Below, piece after piece: positions 7,910 to 18,342 of a stretch of 60,133 nucleotides of DNA; position 1 is the first letter of the stretch; the number at the start of each line of letters is the position of its first letter. The notes below the pieces were generated by a model. The model ran no database searches and was not told the origin of the DNA. It saw only the letters and a program-made list of their open reading frames with translations. The stretch is from contig JAHJGM010000041.1 of assembly GCA_018824305.1 (NCBI GenBank), forward strand, positions 1 through 60,133. The letters run 5' to 3'. The position numbers and the translations under genes were made by a program. The DNA is from a bacterium. Its GTDB lineage: Bacteria > Campylobacterota > Campylobacteria > Campylobacterales > Sulfurimonadaceae.

Positions 7910-9892
7910 ATGAATAAAATGAGTTTAAGTAAGCAGATCAGTATCGGGTATGGGATGCTTCTATTGATCCTTTTAATAATGGGATTTTTTGGTCTCAGCA
8001 GTATAGTTAAAGCTGTTAATAACTCAGATAAACTTGCGAACCAATACGTAAAAGAAGTGCAGATACTTTCTGAAGTAGCCAGCCATTTTGCAAGTGTAAG
8101 AATCAATGCCGGAAAATTTTTGTATTCTGAAGATAAAAAATATAAGTCAATGATCGATGAAGACTTCAAAGAGGTTAATAATTACATCAAAGAAGCAGAA
8201 GATCATGTAGCCAAATTTCCAAATCTTGTAAAACTTAAAGAAGAAATAAAGCCGTTAAAAGAGTCAGTAGCCAATTATCAAACTGCTTTAGATACAATAG
8301 ATAAAGCATTTAAACACAAAAATGAGCTAAGAGCTAAGCTGGATAACAGTGCAAATATTTTTATGACGACTACAAATACTCTCATCCAAGAACAAAAAGA
8401 ACTGTTAAATAAAGGTTCTAAATCGGATGAGAGACTCAAAAGAATCCATCTTCTGTATGATTCAAGTCTCTTGGCTAGCAACATTAGAATTGCAAACTTC
8501 AAATCAGCTGCAAGAAGAGATAGTCAAATATTACAAGACGGGCTGAAGATATTTAAAAAAATCGATACGCTTTATGATGAGCTTAAAAAAATAACTCATG
8601 CAAAGAATGACATAGAATCTATAAATCGTGCAGCGAATGCTGTAAAAGATTACAGAGATGAACTAGTCAAGCTCCACGCCGTATCTCTTGAAGTAGAAGA
8701 ATATACAAAAACAGTAACAGAAAACGGGACTAAAGCTCTTCAATATATAGAAACAGTAGATAACGCGGGATTAGAGGGCACTGTTAAACTCAGTAACTCG
8801 TCGATGGAATCTTTAAGCAGTTCAAAAAACGTTATGATAAATGCCCTGATCTTCGGTCTTATATTTGGATCGATCCTTGCAGTATATACCATTAAAATCG
8901 GTCTTAATAAACCGCTAAGTAAGTTTAAAAACACTCTGACAAAGATAGGAAATGAAAACGACTTAACGCTACATATAGACGAAGATGCACCGCAAGAGAT
9001 AAATGAGATGGCAAAAAGCTTCAACCGCTTTTTAGATCAGCTTCGCAATCTTATTGAAAACTCAAAAACATCATCATCGGAAAATGCGGCTATCTCGCAT
9101 GAGTTATCTACGACATCACTGAATGTAGGGACAAATGTCGAGCGTTCCGTCAAAATAGTGAATGAAGCTACAGACTTTGCTTCAAACATTAAAACTGAGA
9201 TAGTATCTGCCATATCTGATGCACAAAGCAGTAAAGAGAACATTATCCAAGCCAATGAAAACCTCAAAAGTGCAAGAGACAACATTATTATCCTGACATC
9301 AAAAGTACAAGAAACGGCACAAACAGAGATTGAACTTTCCCGCAATATGGAATCTCTTTCAAGAGATGCAAGTGAAGTAAAAAGCGTCTTGGAGATCATC
9401 TCAGAGATTGCGGAACAGACAAACCTGCTGGCTCTTAATGCTGCCATTGAAGCAGCTCGTGCAGGTGAACACGGACGCGGATTTGCAGTTGTTGCGGATG
9501 AAGTAAGAAAACTTGCCGAACGCACACAAAAATCACTTACTGAGATCAATGCAACGATCAATGTTGTTGTTCAGTCCATCATTGACGCATCGGGAAAAAT
9601 GAGTGAAAACTCAAAAGAGATAGAAGAGCTTTCAAGACTCTCTGAAGATGTAGAAGAGAAGATAAACCATACGGTCGATATCGTTTTATCTGCGGTAGAA
9701 GCAAGTGACAAGACATCAAAAGATTTCGTGACAACCGGTGAACATGTACAAACCATCGTTACTAAAATGGAAGAGATAAACTCTATATCATCTACAAATG
9801 CAAGAAATGTAGAGGAGATAGCTTCTGCTTCTGAACATCTTAATTCACTCACTGAAGAGTTAAACATAAAACTTGAAAAATTTAAAACATGA
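7910..9892 (+). CDS. methyl-accepting chemotaxis protein
   Basis: A 660-residue transmembrane chemoreceptor that controls CheA through CheW. The first membrane helix is at about 12-33 and the second at about 305-325. The roughly 270-residue periplasmic region between them is almost entirely helical, a size and composition that suggest a helical-bundle or bimodular helical sensor rather than a Cache domain. A HAMP segment follows. The signalling domain has the highly conserved hairpin tip near residues 497-535 ([20 protein letters not shown] and [19 protein letters not shown]). No C-terminal receptor-docking pentapeptide is seen. The start ATG has AGGAT upstream. Ligand unknown; no che genes are nearby. 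Confidence 0.93.
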   Translation: MNKMSLSKQISIGYGMLLLILLIMGFFGLSSIVKAVNNSDKLANQYVKEVQILSEVASHFASVRINAGKFLYSEDKKYKSMIDEDFKEVNNYIKEAEDHVAKFPNLVKLKEEIKPLKESVANYQTALDTIDKAFKHKNELRAKLDNSANIFMTTTNTLIQEQKELLNKGSKSDERLKRIHLLYDSSLLASNIRIANFKSAARRDSQILQDGLKIFKKIDTLYDELKKITHAKNDIESINRAANAVKDYRDELVKLHAVSLEVEEYTKTVTENGTKALQYIETVDNAGLEGTVKLSNSSMESLSSSKNVMINALIFGLIFGSILAVYTIKIGLNKPLSKFKNTLTKIGNENDLTLHIDEDAPQEINEMAKSFNRFLDQLRNLIENSKTSSSENAAISHELSTTSLNVGTNVERSVKIVNEATDFASNIKTEIVSAISDAQSSKENIIQANENLKSARDNIIILTSKVQETAQTEIELSRNMESLSRDASEVKSVLEIISEIAEQTNLLALNAAIEAARAGEHGRGFAVVADEVRKLAERTQKSLTEINATINVVVQSIIDASGKMSENSKEIEELSRLSEDVEEKINHTVDIVLSAVEASDKTSKDFVTTGEHVQTIVTKMEEINSISSTNARNVEEIASASEHLNSLTEELNIKLEKFKT

Positions 9893-9916
9893 GATAAGCA
9901 AAAAGAGTAATGTAGA

Positions 9917-10162
9917 TTAACTGTTTATAAGTTCGATCTTCTCAGCTCTTCTTAGCTTTTTAATAGCATATTCTCGTTTGGCAGCACTGCTTCTGTCTGC
10001 TGCTGCTTCTTTATACAGCAACTTTACCGGTCTTCTTACTTTTGTATATTTTGCGCCTTTTGTTGAGCTATTATGCTCCTCTAGACGCTTTGACACATCT
10101 TTTGCGATGCCTGTATAAAAAGTATTGTCGCTGCATTCCAGTATATAGACGAAATAGGACAT
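9917..10162 (-). CDS. GIY-YIG nuclease-fold protein
   Basis: An 81-residue stand-alone GIY-YIG domain of the YhbQ/UPF0213 type. The motif is split as YVYILECSDNTFYTGIAKD, with VSKRLEEHN carrying the conserved Arg and a C-terminal KREYAIKKL segment. Members have been linked to DNA repair, but the cellular role is poorly known. Its ATG overlaps the exbD stop by one base (TAATG), making it the last gene of the pyrC-exbD operon. Confidence 0.85.
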   Translation of the reverse strand: MSYFVYILECSDNTFYTGIAKDVSKRLEEHNSSTKGAKYTKVRRPVKLLYKEAAADRSSAAKREYAIKKLRRAEKIELINS

Positions 10163-10542
10163 TAATCTTTTGTGACTATATAGAGTTGCTCATGATTTAA
10201 GCGTTTTAGAATGTTCATAACACTCACAAAATCTTGAAATTTTGATTCTTTGTCACTTCTTAGGACTACTGTCTGTGTTGGGGCAACGGTTGAGAGTTTT
10301 TTCTCCAACTCGTCCAATGTCACTTTATCCTTCTCATAATAGATCTCACCTTTGCTGTTCACATAAATAGCGACCTCTTTTTGAAGGTCGTTTTTCTCTT
10401 TTGTCTTTGCTTCTGGAAGATTTACAGGGATAATCCCCTGCTTCACAAATGTTGCGGTGGTAAGTACCATAACAAGAAGTACAAGCATAATATCGATAAA
10501 GGGGATGACGTTTATCTGGTCAAACTTTCTTCTTGGTTTCAT
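10162..10542 (-). CDS. exbD: ExbD/TolR-type energy-transducing protein
   Basis: A 126-residue inner-membrane protein with a short cytoplasmic N-terminus, one membrane helix at about 14-34 (VIPFIDIMLVLLVMVLTTAT) and a periplasmic domain. The Asp in FIDIML is the proton-channel residue of the family. With ExbB it forms the proton-driven motor that energises TonB or Tol. It lies directly after exbB with no gap. No tonB or tolA is in this operon, so which partner it drives cannot be told. Confidence 0.9.
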   Translation of the reverse strand: MKPRRKFDQINVIPFIDIMLVLLVMVLTTATFVKQGIIPVNLPEAKTKEKNDLQKEVAIYVNSKGEIYYEKDKVTLDELEKKLSTVAPTQTVVLRSDKESKFQDFVSVMNILKRLNHEQLYIVTKD

Positions 10543-10992
10543 CTACTTATTCGCCTCACGAGCGATATCGAACTTAGTCACGATCTTTTCCATCTTGCGA
10601 AGCAGGATCGTATAAAACGAGATAGCCGGGATCGCAACGACAAGGCCTAAAGCCGTTGCCTTAAGCGCAAGAGCAAGCCCCATCATGATCCGCTTAGCAT
10701 CGACTGCCCCGATATCTCCAAGAGAGTAAAACGTAAGCATGATCCCTATGACTGTTCCTAAAAGCCCAACATACGGAGCATTTGCACCCATCGCACCTAT
10801 GGTTGAAAGATTATCGCTCAAATCTAGTTCCAATGCGTCTTTATTATCATAATCTTCTATTCGTACGGATTTATAGAACATAAGTCTTTCTATAAAAAGC
10901 CACAATGTTACTATACTCATAAGAAAAAGTATTCCCATTATCCCATAATCAAGTGCGTTTTCTGCGTAGGTTAAAAAAGTCGATGTTTCCAT
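10543..10992 (-). CDS. exbB: MotA/TolQ/ExbB proton-channel protein
   Basis: A 149-residue polytopic inner-membrane protein, the partner of ExbD. Three membrane helices are seen at about 16-36, 74-96 and 111-133. The family signature is present as NAPYVGLLGTVIGIMLTF and LALALKATALGLVVAIPA. It is a short form without an N-terminal periplasmic extension, typical of Campylobacterota. Its start overlaps the end of the histidine kinase by one base, so it is translated from the same mRNA as the two-component system. Confidence 0.9.
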   Translation of the reverse strand: METSTFLTYAENALDYGIMGILFLMSIVTLWLFIERLMFYKSVRIEDYDNKDALELDLSDNLSTIGAMGANAPYVGLLGTVIGIMLTFYSLGDIGAVDAKRIMMGLALALKATALGLVVAIPAISFYTILLRKMEKIVTKFDIAREANK

Positions 10993-11822
10993 TAATTGCC
11001 TTTAAAGTCTAAAAATATGGTAGTCCCGCTACCTTTTTTTGATTCTATATTGATCTTTATTCGATGCGTGTCGCAAAATCTTTTTACCATATATAAGCCG
11101 ATGCCAAACCCGGGCATACTGTCATCATTTTGATAATACCTGTCAAAAATTCGAAGCAGTACCACTTCATCGATCCCTATTCCGTAATCTTTGATACTTA
11201 AGACTCTATTTTTAAGTGTTATATCGATCTTTCTGGCATTTTTTGAGTATTTTACACCATTATCGATGATATTGTCTATAACTTTGCTCAACCCGATTTT
11301 ATCCATATTTATAACATAACTTTCTAAATCCTGCGTAAACATTGTATCAAAATAGATATTACGTAAAAACTCTACTCGTTCTTCGACTAACTCTTTTAGA
11401 TCAAACTCTTGGACTATCTCTCTTTTTGTCTGTTTCTTTATCATATAATCAAGTTCATTGTATCTTTGAGTCAGCATATTACAGGCTGTTTTGATGCGTC
11501 CAAGACGTTTGAGAGATTTCTCATCCGTGAGTTTTTTTTCGATCATATCTACATTTGTTTTAATCGTAGAGATAGGAAGATTGAGTTCATGCAGAGTGTC
11601 ACGCGAAAGTTCTTCAAGATTTGTAATGTACTCCTCTAAAGGTTCTATCGCGAGTTTTGATATAACAATGCCCGATATGACGATAAGCAGTAAAAAAATT
11701 GCGCCTAAGATATAGATATCTACAAATACAAGTCTCTCTTTGGCATACAAAAAACCGCCGCCAAAGATGACGACTGTTATGAAATAATAAAAAAAGATAT
11801 ATATTCTAAGATTGAAGAACAA
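10992..11822 (-). CDS. sensor histidine kinase
   Basis: A 276-residue membrane kinase. Two helices lie at about 6-24 and 34-55 with only about ten residues between them, so it lacks a real periplasmic sensor and may sense within the membrane. The phosphorylated histidine is His78 in LHELNLPIS (E and P are conserved after it). The ATPase domain has an N box (DNIIDNGVKYSKNA), G1 (IKDYGIGID) and G2 (GFGIGLYMV). The gene overlaps the response regulator by 17 bases, so the two form a pair. Confidence 0.92.
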   Translation of the reverse strand: MFFNLRIYIFFYYFITVVIFGGGFLYAKERLVFVDIYILGAIFLLLIVISGIVISKLAIEPLEEYITNLEELSRDTLHELNLPISTIKTNVDMIEKKLTDEKSLKRLGRIKTACNMLTQRYNELDYMIKKQTKREIVQEFDLKELVEERVEFLRNIYFDTMFTQDLESYVINMDKIGLSKVIDNIIDNGVKYSKNARKIDITLKNRVLSIKDYGIGIDEVVLLRIFDRYYQNDDSMPGFGIGLYMVKRFCDTHRIKINIESKKGSGTTIFLDFKGN

Positions 11823-12468
11823 GTCTATATCCTACTGCACGTATGTTTTCTATCATATTATCATCAAGAAAGTTTTTTAAACGGTTTATATAGACACGAA
11901 TAGCACCGTCGCTGACATCTTCGTTGGAGTTCCAAAGTTCATCGACTATCATCTCTTTTGTAACGACCTCATTTGCATTTTTCATCAGCAGAGAAAGCAA
12001 CATATACTCTTTTTGTGAAAGGTCAAGCTCTTTTTGATTGTAGTGGATCCGTTTTCTGTTTTTATCATTGCACAATGAACCGACACACTCGTTATCATCT
12101 CCCTTATAGCGCTTCAAAACAGCTTTGACACGCAAAAGCAGTTCATAAGAATCAAAGGGTTTCGTTATGTAGTCATCTGCTCCGTTAAGAAATCCTCGGG
12201 TGAGCATATCCTTTTCTTTGTGTGATGTAAGGAAAATGGTCGAGGTCTTATCGTTTGAGTTTCTGAGCTCTTTTAACAGCTCGAGACCGTTGATGATAGG
12301 GACGTTGATATCCAAAAGATAGAGGTCAAATCTTTCTTTATAGGTCAGGTCAAGAACCTCTTGACCGTTCTTGCACTGCTTGACCTCATACCCGTCATCT
12401 TCAAGCAAGTCTGCAATCGTCTCGCACAGAAGAAGATCGTCTTCTAAGAGTAGGATCTTATTCGACAC
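11806..12468 (-). CDS. OmpR/PhoB-type response regulator
   Basis: A 220-residue transcription factor: receiver domain (1-118) with acidic pocket EDD at 9-11, phosphoacceptor Asp53 (YLLDINVP) and Lys in ITKPFD; then a winged-helix DNA-binding domain (about 130-220) with the recognition helix in [16 protein letters not shown]. It overlaps both pyrC (11 bases) and the kinase (17 bases). Its targets cannot be read from the sequence; autoregulation of this operon is possible. The closest named relatives by layout are the short-sensor systems of Campylobacterota. Confidence 0.92.
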   Translation of the reverse strand: MSNKILLLEDDLLLCETIADLLEDDGYEVKQCKNGQEVLDLTYKERFDLYLLDINVPIINGLELLKELRNSNDKTSTIFLTSHKEKDMLTRGFLNGADDYITKPFDSYELLLRVKAVLKRYKGDDNECVGSLCNDKNRKRIHYNQKELDLSQKEYMLLSLLMKNANEVVTKEMIVDELWNSNEDVSDGAIRVYINRLKNFLDDNMIENIRAVGYRLVLQS

Positions 12469-13465
12469 TTTCTATTGACCAGCCTATCATCTCGCCTGCA
12501 TACATCGGCACGACTCCAAAATAACTTTCAGGGACTTTAAAAGGTGCATTGACCAAAGTGATCTCTTTAAATTCAGGACAGATCCCATAAATGCGCTGTG
12601 CATTGTCGCTTATAAAATCCTGCAGGTTTTCAAGTGCATCGAACTCATCGAATATCTCACAAAGAACCTGCAGAGCTATCGGAGCCGTAAATACACCTGC
12701 TGCGCATCCGCAAGACTCTTTCTTGCTTTGAGGATGCGGAGCGGAGTCTGAACCGAACATCACTTTTGGATGTCCCTCCAGTGCCACTTTTAAAAGCGCT
12801 TCTCTATCCTCTGGACGTTTTGCGATAGGCTTGCAAAAAAGATGCGGTTTCATCATCCCGCCCACCACATCGTCAAGTGTGATAAGTAGATGATGAAGCG
12901 TTATGGTCGCATAGAGATTTTCATATTTATCCAGCATATCCACAGCAGCTTTTGTCGTGATATGTTCCATCACTATCTTCAGTTTTGGAAAATTTTGAGC
13001 CAAAAGTTCATAAATACTCATAAACTCTGCTTCTCTATCCATAACAAAACCATCAGTCTCCCCATGTATACAAAGGGGAATATCAAGGTCGCTCATAGCA
13101 TTTAATGTCGGACGCATCGCTTCGATATCAAAAGATTTCACACCGCCCTCGGAATTTGTCGTGATACCTGCGGGATAGAGTTTGATCGCCAAAATATTGT
13201 CCACAACACTCTGTAAAAAAGCTTTCTCATAGTTTTGATAAAAAAGTGTCATATAAGGTTCGAAGTAGTCATTGGGAACTGCAGCCATAATGCGCTCTTT
13301 ATAAGCGATGACGGCATCTTTTGTCGTCACAGGCGGAACAAGATTTGGCATCACAAGAGCGCCGCTGAAACTGTATGCACTAAGAGGTGCGACATTTTCA
13401 AGCATCACCCCGTCGCGAAGATGAAGATGCATATCCAACGGCATTAAAAGAGTATGAGTTTTCAT
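12458..13465 (-). CDS. pyrC: dihydroorotase
   Basis: A 335-residue zinc amidohydrolase that closes N-carbamoyl-aspartate to dihydroorotate in pyrimidine synthesis. It is the short class II type. Visible metal ligands include the HLHLRDG motif at about 13-19, Lys in AIKLYPAG (carboxylated lysine), His in CIHGE and VMEHITT, and the catalytic Asp in FGSDSAPH. It is the first gene of an overlapping six-gene operon that then encodes a two-component system and ExbBD, an unexpected partnership. Confidence 0.95.
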   Translation of the reverse strand: MKTHTLLMPLDMHLHLRDGVMLENVAPLSAYSFSGALVMPNLVPPVTTKDAVIAYKERIMAAVPNDYFEPYMTLFYQNYEKAFLQSVVDNILAIKLYPAGITTNSEGGVKSFDIEAMRPTLNAMSDLDIPLCIHGETDGFVMDREAEFMSIYELLAQNFPKLKIVMEHITTKAAVDMLDKYENLYATITLHHLLITLDDVVGGMMKPHLFCKPIAKRPEDREALLKVALEGHPKVMFGSDSAPHPQSKKESCGCAAGVFTAPIALQVLCEIFDEFDALENLQDFISDNAQRIYGICPEFKEITLVNAPFKVPESYFGVVPMYAGEMIGWSIESVE

Positions 13466-13517
13466 TATTTTCCTTACTGAATTATGCCGATAAGTATAGC
13501 AAAATCCATATAAAAAT

Positions 13518-13874
13518 TTAGATTACTACTATTTTATTGACCCAAAGTACAATCGACAAAAACAATATCACTAAAGTCAAGAGAGGAAGATACTTGTATG
13601 CACTGCTAAGCCCGAACATCGGTTTTCCATCGACAAATATCCCAAGCTGTATGACCGTGATCATCAATGATGCGGCGATAACGAACAGCAAGACAGAGAG
13701 CATAAAAAAGTACCAAGAAACATATAGCACACCATAATACAAAAGAACAACGGCACATATTCCCACAACAAAATGTTGGAGAAGTACAAGAGAACTCATT
13801 CTCTCCTCTTTTTTATGCACGCGAGCGATCTTAAAATATACAAATGCAAAAAACAAAGTAACGTAAAATATCAT
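13518..13874 (-). CDS. integral membrane protein, 118 aa
   Basis: Not recognised. Four hydrophobic helices are visible (about 2-14, 31-50, 53-76 and 91-117), joined by a loop [19 protein letters not shown]. It contains no catalytic motif. It stands between pyrC and the phosphohexomutase with AT-rich gaps on both sides; the 13875-13995 gap shows no gene. Confidence 0.6.
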   Translation of the reverse strand: MIFYVTLFFAFVYFKIARVHKKEERMSSLVLLQHFVVGICAVVLLYYGVLYVSWYFFMLSVLLFVIAASLMITVIQLGIFVDGKPMFGLSSAYKYLPLLTLVILFLSIVLWVNKIVVI

Positions 13875-13995
13875 TTTCCAAACTTCCTTGAGGTTTTAAA
13901 GTCTGGAATTCTATCTTAGTTAAAATTAATTATATGTGAAAGTTATATTAATTATAAATTTTTTTATCGACACAACCTCTTTAAAACACTCTATC

Positions 13996-15354
13996 TTATA
14001 AAGATTCTTTTGCCTTTTGGATAAGATCGTTTAAAACCTGCTCATACATCTTCACATCTTCCTTACATGTAGACTCAAAACGAGTCACCAAAACCGGAGT
14101 TGTATTACTCGCACGAACAAGCCCCCAACCCGTATCAAAGATGACTCGCACACCATCGACATCAATGATATCTCTGATATGAGGAAAACCTGCAGGAGGG
14201 GTTTTTAGCAGCTCTTTTAATCTGTCTATGATCTTAAATTTCTCAGCTTCCGTCGTCTCGACTTTTATCTCTTCAGTTGAAAAGACTTCGGGAAGTTTTG
14301 CCAGCTCCGCATCCAGATCGATGCCCTCATGCACTAGTTCCAACATTCTAAGAGTCGCATAGATAGCATCGTCGTAACCAAAGTAGCGGTTTTTGAAAAA
14401 CACGTGTCCGCTGACCTCACATGCAAGGTCGGCACCGACCTCTTTCATCTTCACTTTAAGATTTGAATGTCCTGTTTTATACATGATAGCCTTGCCCCCG
14501 CGGCGCTCAAGCTCATCATACATCACTTGTGAACATTTCACTTCTCCAACGACTACGGGTTTATCCATTTTCATAGAGTATAAAAGGGCCATCATATCCC
14601 CTTTTATATTATTCTTATGCGTCAGTACGGCTATGCGGTCTGCATCGCCGTCATAGGCAAAAGCGATATCGCCCTCACTAGCCAAAAGTGCTTTGACATC
14701 TTCAAGATTATGCTCTACCGAAGGATCGGGATGATGATTTGGAAATGTACCGTCTGGATCTATATAGATCCCCTTTACATGTAAGCCCAGTGTTCCAAAT
14801 ATCTTCTCTGTCACGATTCCGGCCACACCGTTTCCGCAGTCATAGACGATGCGCTCTTTCATCCCTTTAAGATGTGCGAACTCTTTGATCATAAAATCGA
14901 TATAACGCTCGACTGCATCTATCTCTGTTACATCTCGCTCTACGTCATGGGGCATCTCCATCGTTTGTATCTCACGGCCCAGCGCATAGATATCTTCTCC
15001 AAAGAAAGGTGCTTTATCTACGGTGATCTTAAAACCGTTGTATTCACTTGGATTATGCGAACCCGTTATCATGACCGAAGCACTCGGAGTGATACCGTTC
15101 CACTCCATATAATTAGTAAAATAATTCACAGGAGTCGGGACCATTCCCATACCTAAAACTTTTTTTCCGCCTGCATTGAGTCCGCGCACAAGGTACTCAA
15201 AAAGCACAGGCGAGTGGCTCCTAGCGTCATATCCTACTGCGACATATTCTCCATTTATGCGTTTTGCAAGTCCGTAACCTATGCGAACTACACTCGATTC
15301 GTTTAACTCTTTTTCAAATATTCCGCGTATGTCATACTCTCTATAAATACTCAA
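13996..15354 (-). CDS. manB: phosphomannomutase/phosphoglucomutase
   Basis: A 452-residue alpha-D-phosphohexomutase that interconverts hexose 6- and 1-phosphates for nucleotide-sugar synthesis. The four family signatures are visible: REYDIRGIF at the start, the phosphoserine loop MITGSHNPSEYNG (about 96-108), the metal loop YDGDADRIAV (about 235-244), the sugar loop CEVSGHVFF and the phosphate loop RASNTTPVL near the end. Length matches the ManB/AlgC group. It could feed galU with glucose-1-phosphate. Whether it prefers mannose or glucose cannot be decided here. Thirteen bases separate it from the 954-residue cyclase upstream. Confidence 0.92.
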   Translation of the reverse strand: MSIYREYDIRGIFEKELNESSVVRIGYGLAKRINGEYVAVGYDARSHSPVLFEYLVRGLNAGGKKVLGMGMVPTPVNYFTNYMEWNGITPSASVMITGSHNPSEYNGFKITVDKAPFFGEDIYALGREIQTMEMPHDVERDVTEIDAVERYIDFMIKEFAHLKGMKERIVYDCGNGVAGIVTEKIFGTLGLHVKGIYIDPDGTFPNHHPDPSVEHNLEDVKALLASEGDIAFAYDGDADRIAVLTHKNNIKGDMMALLYSMKMDKPVVVGEVKCSQVMYDELERRGGKAIMYKTGHSNLKVKMKEVGADLACEVSGHVFFKNRYFGYDDAIYATLRMLELVHEGIDLDAELAKLPEVFSTEEIKVETTEAEKFKIIDRLKELLKTPPAGFPHIRDIIDVDGVRVIFDTGWGLVRASNTTPVLVTRFESTCKEDVKMYEQVLNDLIQKAKESL

Positions 15355-15367
15355 TTATTTTTCCTTT

Positions 15368-18232
15368 TTAAAATTTTATTTTTACTCTATTTCTGCCTGC
15401 TTGTTTTGCTTCGTACAATGCCTCATCAGCTCTTTTTATCGCACTGAGGATGTTCTCGCCTTTGACATATTGACTGATCCCGAAACTGCATGTAACCGTC
15501 CCAGCATAGTCAAAGCTCTCTTCCTCTATCGCAGCTCTTACGTTATTTGCGATCCTCACCAAAATATCCATAGAATCTACATAAAGAAGGATGATGAACT
15601 CCTCTCCGCCCCAGCGTATGACGATATCTTCCGCTCTTATGTTTTTATGGATAAGCTCGACTATTCTTTTTAAAATATAATCTCCCGCATCATGTCCGTA
15701 TGTGTCATTTACACTTTTAAAATAATCTATATCACAAAAGATGATTCCCAAGCTGCCTGCATTATTTTTATTGCTGAGAATATCTTCTATATTCGAATCA
15801 AAATATTCTCTGTTGAAAGCTTTTGTCAGATTGTCTTTATATGCTTTGTTGATAAATTGAAATTTATCTTTCATCGTATCACTGATGTCCGAAAACTCCA
15901 AAAGATAATTTTCGTCTATTTTGCTATCTTTTATTGAAAAAAAATGCACCTCGCCGTTTTTATCCATCATCGACACGACTTTATCTTTGCTATTCATCTT
16001 CTCTAATTCGTATATCCACTCTTTTGTTTTTTGGAATCTGTCTATATTCAGTAAACGGTTATCCTCTAAAAATTTTTCTGTTATGCAACGATAATGGAGT
16101 TTAAATTCGTCCAATGATCCAAATCCAAAAAAATCCAAAAACTTTTTGTTCGCATCGACCATCTCTTCATCATTGGTAATGATGATAATGGAGTCCTGCG
16201 TATCAAGAATACGTTGCATTTTACGCAGCAGCAGTTTATACTCTTTTTTTATCGACAACTCTTTATACATGTATAAAAATACAAACAATAAAAGTATAAA
16301 TCCGACTAGAAGAGCTATGGCTATATTATTATGCAGAGTCACATAGATGGCCTCATCTTTTTGCAAAACGATCACTGCGACAACTTTTTTATCTATCGGA
16401 TTTACCAGCGGTACAAATGTAAAAAAGTAGTTCCCATCTTCTACTTCTATGGAAAATATCTCGCCCTTAATGACACTCTTTTCTATGAACTGATAACTTT
16501 TTGGATCGATTAAAGAGATATCTGCATCGACCGACAGATTTTTCAGTTTTTCCGTGACTCTCTTGTCAAAAGACCACCCTTTGTAAATCGAATCGGTATA
16601 GTTCGATCTTTGGCTGCTGTAAACTTTTTTGTTAATGACATCTGTATTGATCAAGAGTGTACTTTTAAATTGATACAGCCGTGAGAGATCTCTGATAAAA
16701 TAAAATGAACTGAACGATACCTCCACACTTCCCAGATACAATATATTCGAGGAATCGTATTCATCAAAGATCGGATAGATATATCGAAATCCGCTGTTGA
16801 GTCTTCCCTCTTCGAAACCTTCTACCTTTTCATGATATTTATTTACCCATTTTACCGTCTGCCTTATTTCTGAGAGGTCATCTCCGTACGCTGCAAGATT
16901 ATCAAATCTCAAGAAACTTTCATTATTTTTAAGATGAAACTGGATCTGTCTGACACCGAATGGTTTAAAGAGTTCATAGTCATATTTCAAAAGATCATAC
17001 AACTTCTCTCTTGCTCTGTCTTTTTTACTGCTGATCTCTACTGATTTTAAAATATCTATGACTTCCGGTGTCTGCAGATCCGTTTTATAAATAAGATCCG
17101 CCATATTTGCATATCTGTTTGTCACATTATCATACTCGACTCTAATGTGATCGTTATAAGTACGTATGTACTCATTTTTTTGCTCTTTATAATAGAGTGT
17201 TACTAAAATGAAATATAAAAAATAAACGACTGCAAACAAAAGCAACAACTTATAAAAAGTCCTGTCTATTTTGACTATAGGGATATGGCTGAGAGATAAA
17301 ACATAAAAGCCGATCACTATCAAAAGGATGACGATCGCAGTAGAGATGTTCATTTTAATTTTTGTATTATCTATATCTTGCAGATCAAAAGATGAAAGTT
17401 TTTTAAAAACAAAAAGATTAGCGATCAAAAGCTCTTTTTTATCAAATAAAGCATAATTAAAGACCACACTCCCATCATCTATGACATAGCTGTGATAGGG
17501 CGATATAAAATGATCTATGCCATTGTTTTGTATATAATCCAACAGGCTTTTATCTGCATCTTTATTTGCGACGTAACTATCACCTATGAATCTTTTTGTT
17601 CGCGGATCTTTTAATTGCTTTTTATATCTTTTATCGACAAGAAAGACTGCCTTATACCCAAGAGTATCAAGGGTGTCCGAAAGAGCATCGAAATTTGAGA
17701 TCAGCTCCATCGCACCCAAAAACTTATGACTCTCGTCAAAAATCGGCACCATAGTCTTAAAGGTCATATCAAACCAGCCCACACTTATGCTGTTGATGAC
17801 TCTTGGCCTATTTATCATACTTAAAACATCATTACGGATCAAGGAAAGATTGTCGCCTCTATCATTCCTCCAGCTTCTTGCGATACATATTCCCTTGTTG
17901 TCGATAAACTGAAACCATGCATCTTTTAGCCCCACGGCAGTATCCAGTCTATTTGCGACATACTGCATACTGTTTAGATCGTACGCTTTTGTTTTTAATA
18001 CTTGTATAACTTTCTTATCCTGCACCAACTGTTGGATTATCAGCAGTTGATTCTCTTGTCTCGCTTTGATTAGTTTTTTTATTTCGTTATTGACTTTGAT
18101 GGATTCATTATTAAAGTATTCGACTCTCTTTATATCAACGAGGTCTTTTTTGTACATATATGAAACATACAACACTAAAGAACTGACAACAACAAATAAA
18201 ACGATGTACACGACTTTTACTATGTTCTTCAA
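15368..18232 (-). CDS. large dual-sensor diguanylate cyclase
   Basis: A 954-residue c-di-GMP synthase with unusual architecture. Membrane helix 1 is at about 5-26. A first periplasmic sensor of about 255 residues follows, resembling a Cache domain (DAWFQFIDNKGICIARSW, VPIFDESHKFLGAMELISNF). Two helices (about 292-312 and 326-347) lead to a second periplasmic sensor of about 280 residues, also Cache-like (RYIYPIFDE, LGSVEVSFSSF). A fourth helix at 632-656 is followed by a PAS-like module (about 670-790) and a GGDEF domain with GGEEF at 875-879 and RxxD (RAED) before it. Both sensors face the periplasm, so two ligands could be integrated. Confidence 0.88.
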   Translation of the reverse strand: MKNIVKVVYIVLFVVVSSLVLYVSYMYKKDLVDIKRVEYFNNESIKVNNEIKKLIKARQENQLLIIQQLVQDKKVIQVLKTKAYDLNSMQYVANRLDTAVGLKDAWFQFIDNKGICIARSWRNDRGDNLSLIRNDVLSMINRPRVINSISVGWFDMTFKTMVPIFDESHKFLGAMELISNFDALSDTLDTLGYKAVFLVDKRYKKQLKDPRTKRFIGDSYVANKDADKSLLDYIQNNGIDHFISPYHSYVIDDGSVVFNYALFDKKELLIANLFVFKKLSSFDLQDIDNTKIKMNISTAIVILLIVIGFYVLSLSHIPIVKIDRTFYKLLLLFAVVYFLYFILVTLYYKEQKNEYIRTYNDHIRVEYDNVTNRYANMADLIYKTDLQTPEVIDILKSVEISSKKDRAREKLYDLLKYDYELFKPFGVRQIQFHLKNNESFLRFDNLAAYGDDLSEIRQTVKWVNKYHEKVEGFEEGRLNSGFRYIYPIFDEYDSSNILYLGSVEVSFSSFYFIRDLSRLYQFKSTLLINTDVINKKVYSSQRSNYTDSIYKGWSFDKRVTEKLKNLSVDADISLIDPKSYQFIEKSVIKGEIFSIEVEDGNYFFTFVPLVNPIDKKVVAVIVLQKDEAIYVTLHNNIAIALLVGFILLLFVFLYMYKELSIKKEYKLLLRKMQRILDTQDSIIIITNDEEMVDANKKFLDFFGFGSLDEFKLHYRCITEKFLEDNRLLNIDRFQKTKEWIYELEKMNSKDKVVSMMDKNGEVHFFSIKDSKIDENYLLEFSDISDTMKDKFQFINKAYKDNLTKAFNREYFDSNIEDILSNKNNAGSLGIIFCDIDYFKSVNDTYGHDAGDYILKRIVELIHKNIRAEDIVIRWGGEEFIILLYVDSMDILVRIANNVRAAIEEESFDYAGTVTCSFGISQYVKGENILSAIKRADEALYEAKQAGRNRVKIKF

Positions 18233-18342
18233 TAATGCTCCTAATATTTTATTTTACACAAACTCCCATAAACTGAAGCTAAATTTATAGTTTATTGCAT
18301 TTTAAGAGGGTACAATACCGTGATATATACGGAGTATGAAAG

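Noticed and set aside
9037-9561. A 174-codon open frame antisense to the chemoreceptor
   Set aside because: It lies fully within the signalling domain of a clear MCP gene; Ser/Ala-rich composition is typical of the complement of such coding DNA.
13910-13960. AT-rich near-palindrome around TTAATTATAT
   Set aside because: The arms do not pair as an inverted repeat on inspection; likely just AT-rich intergenic DNA.
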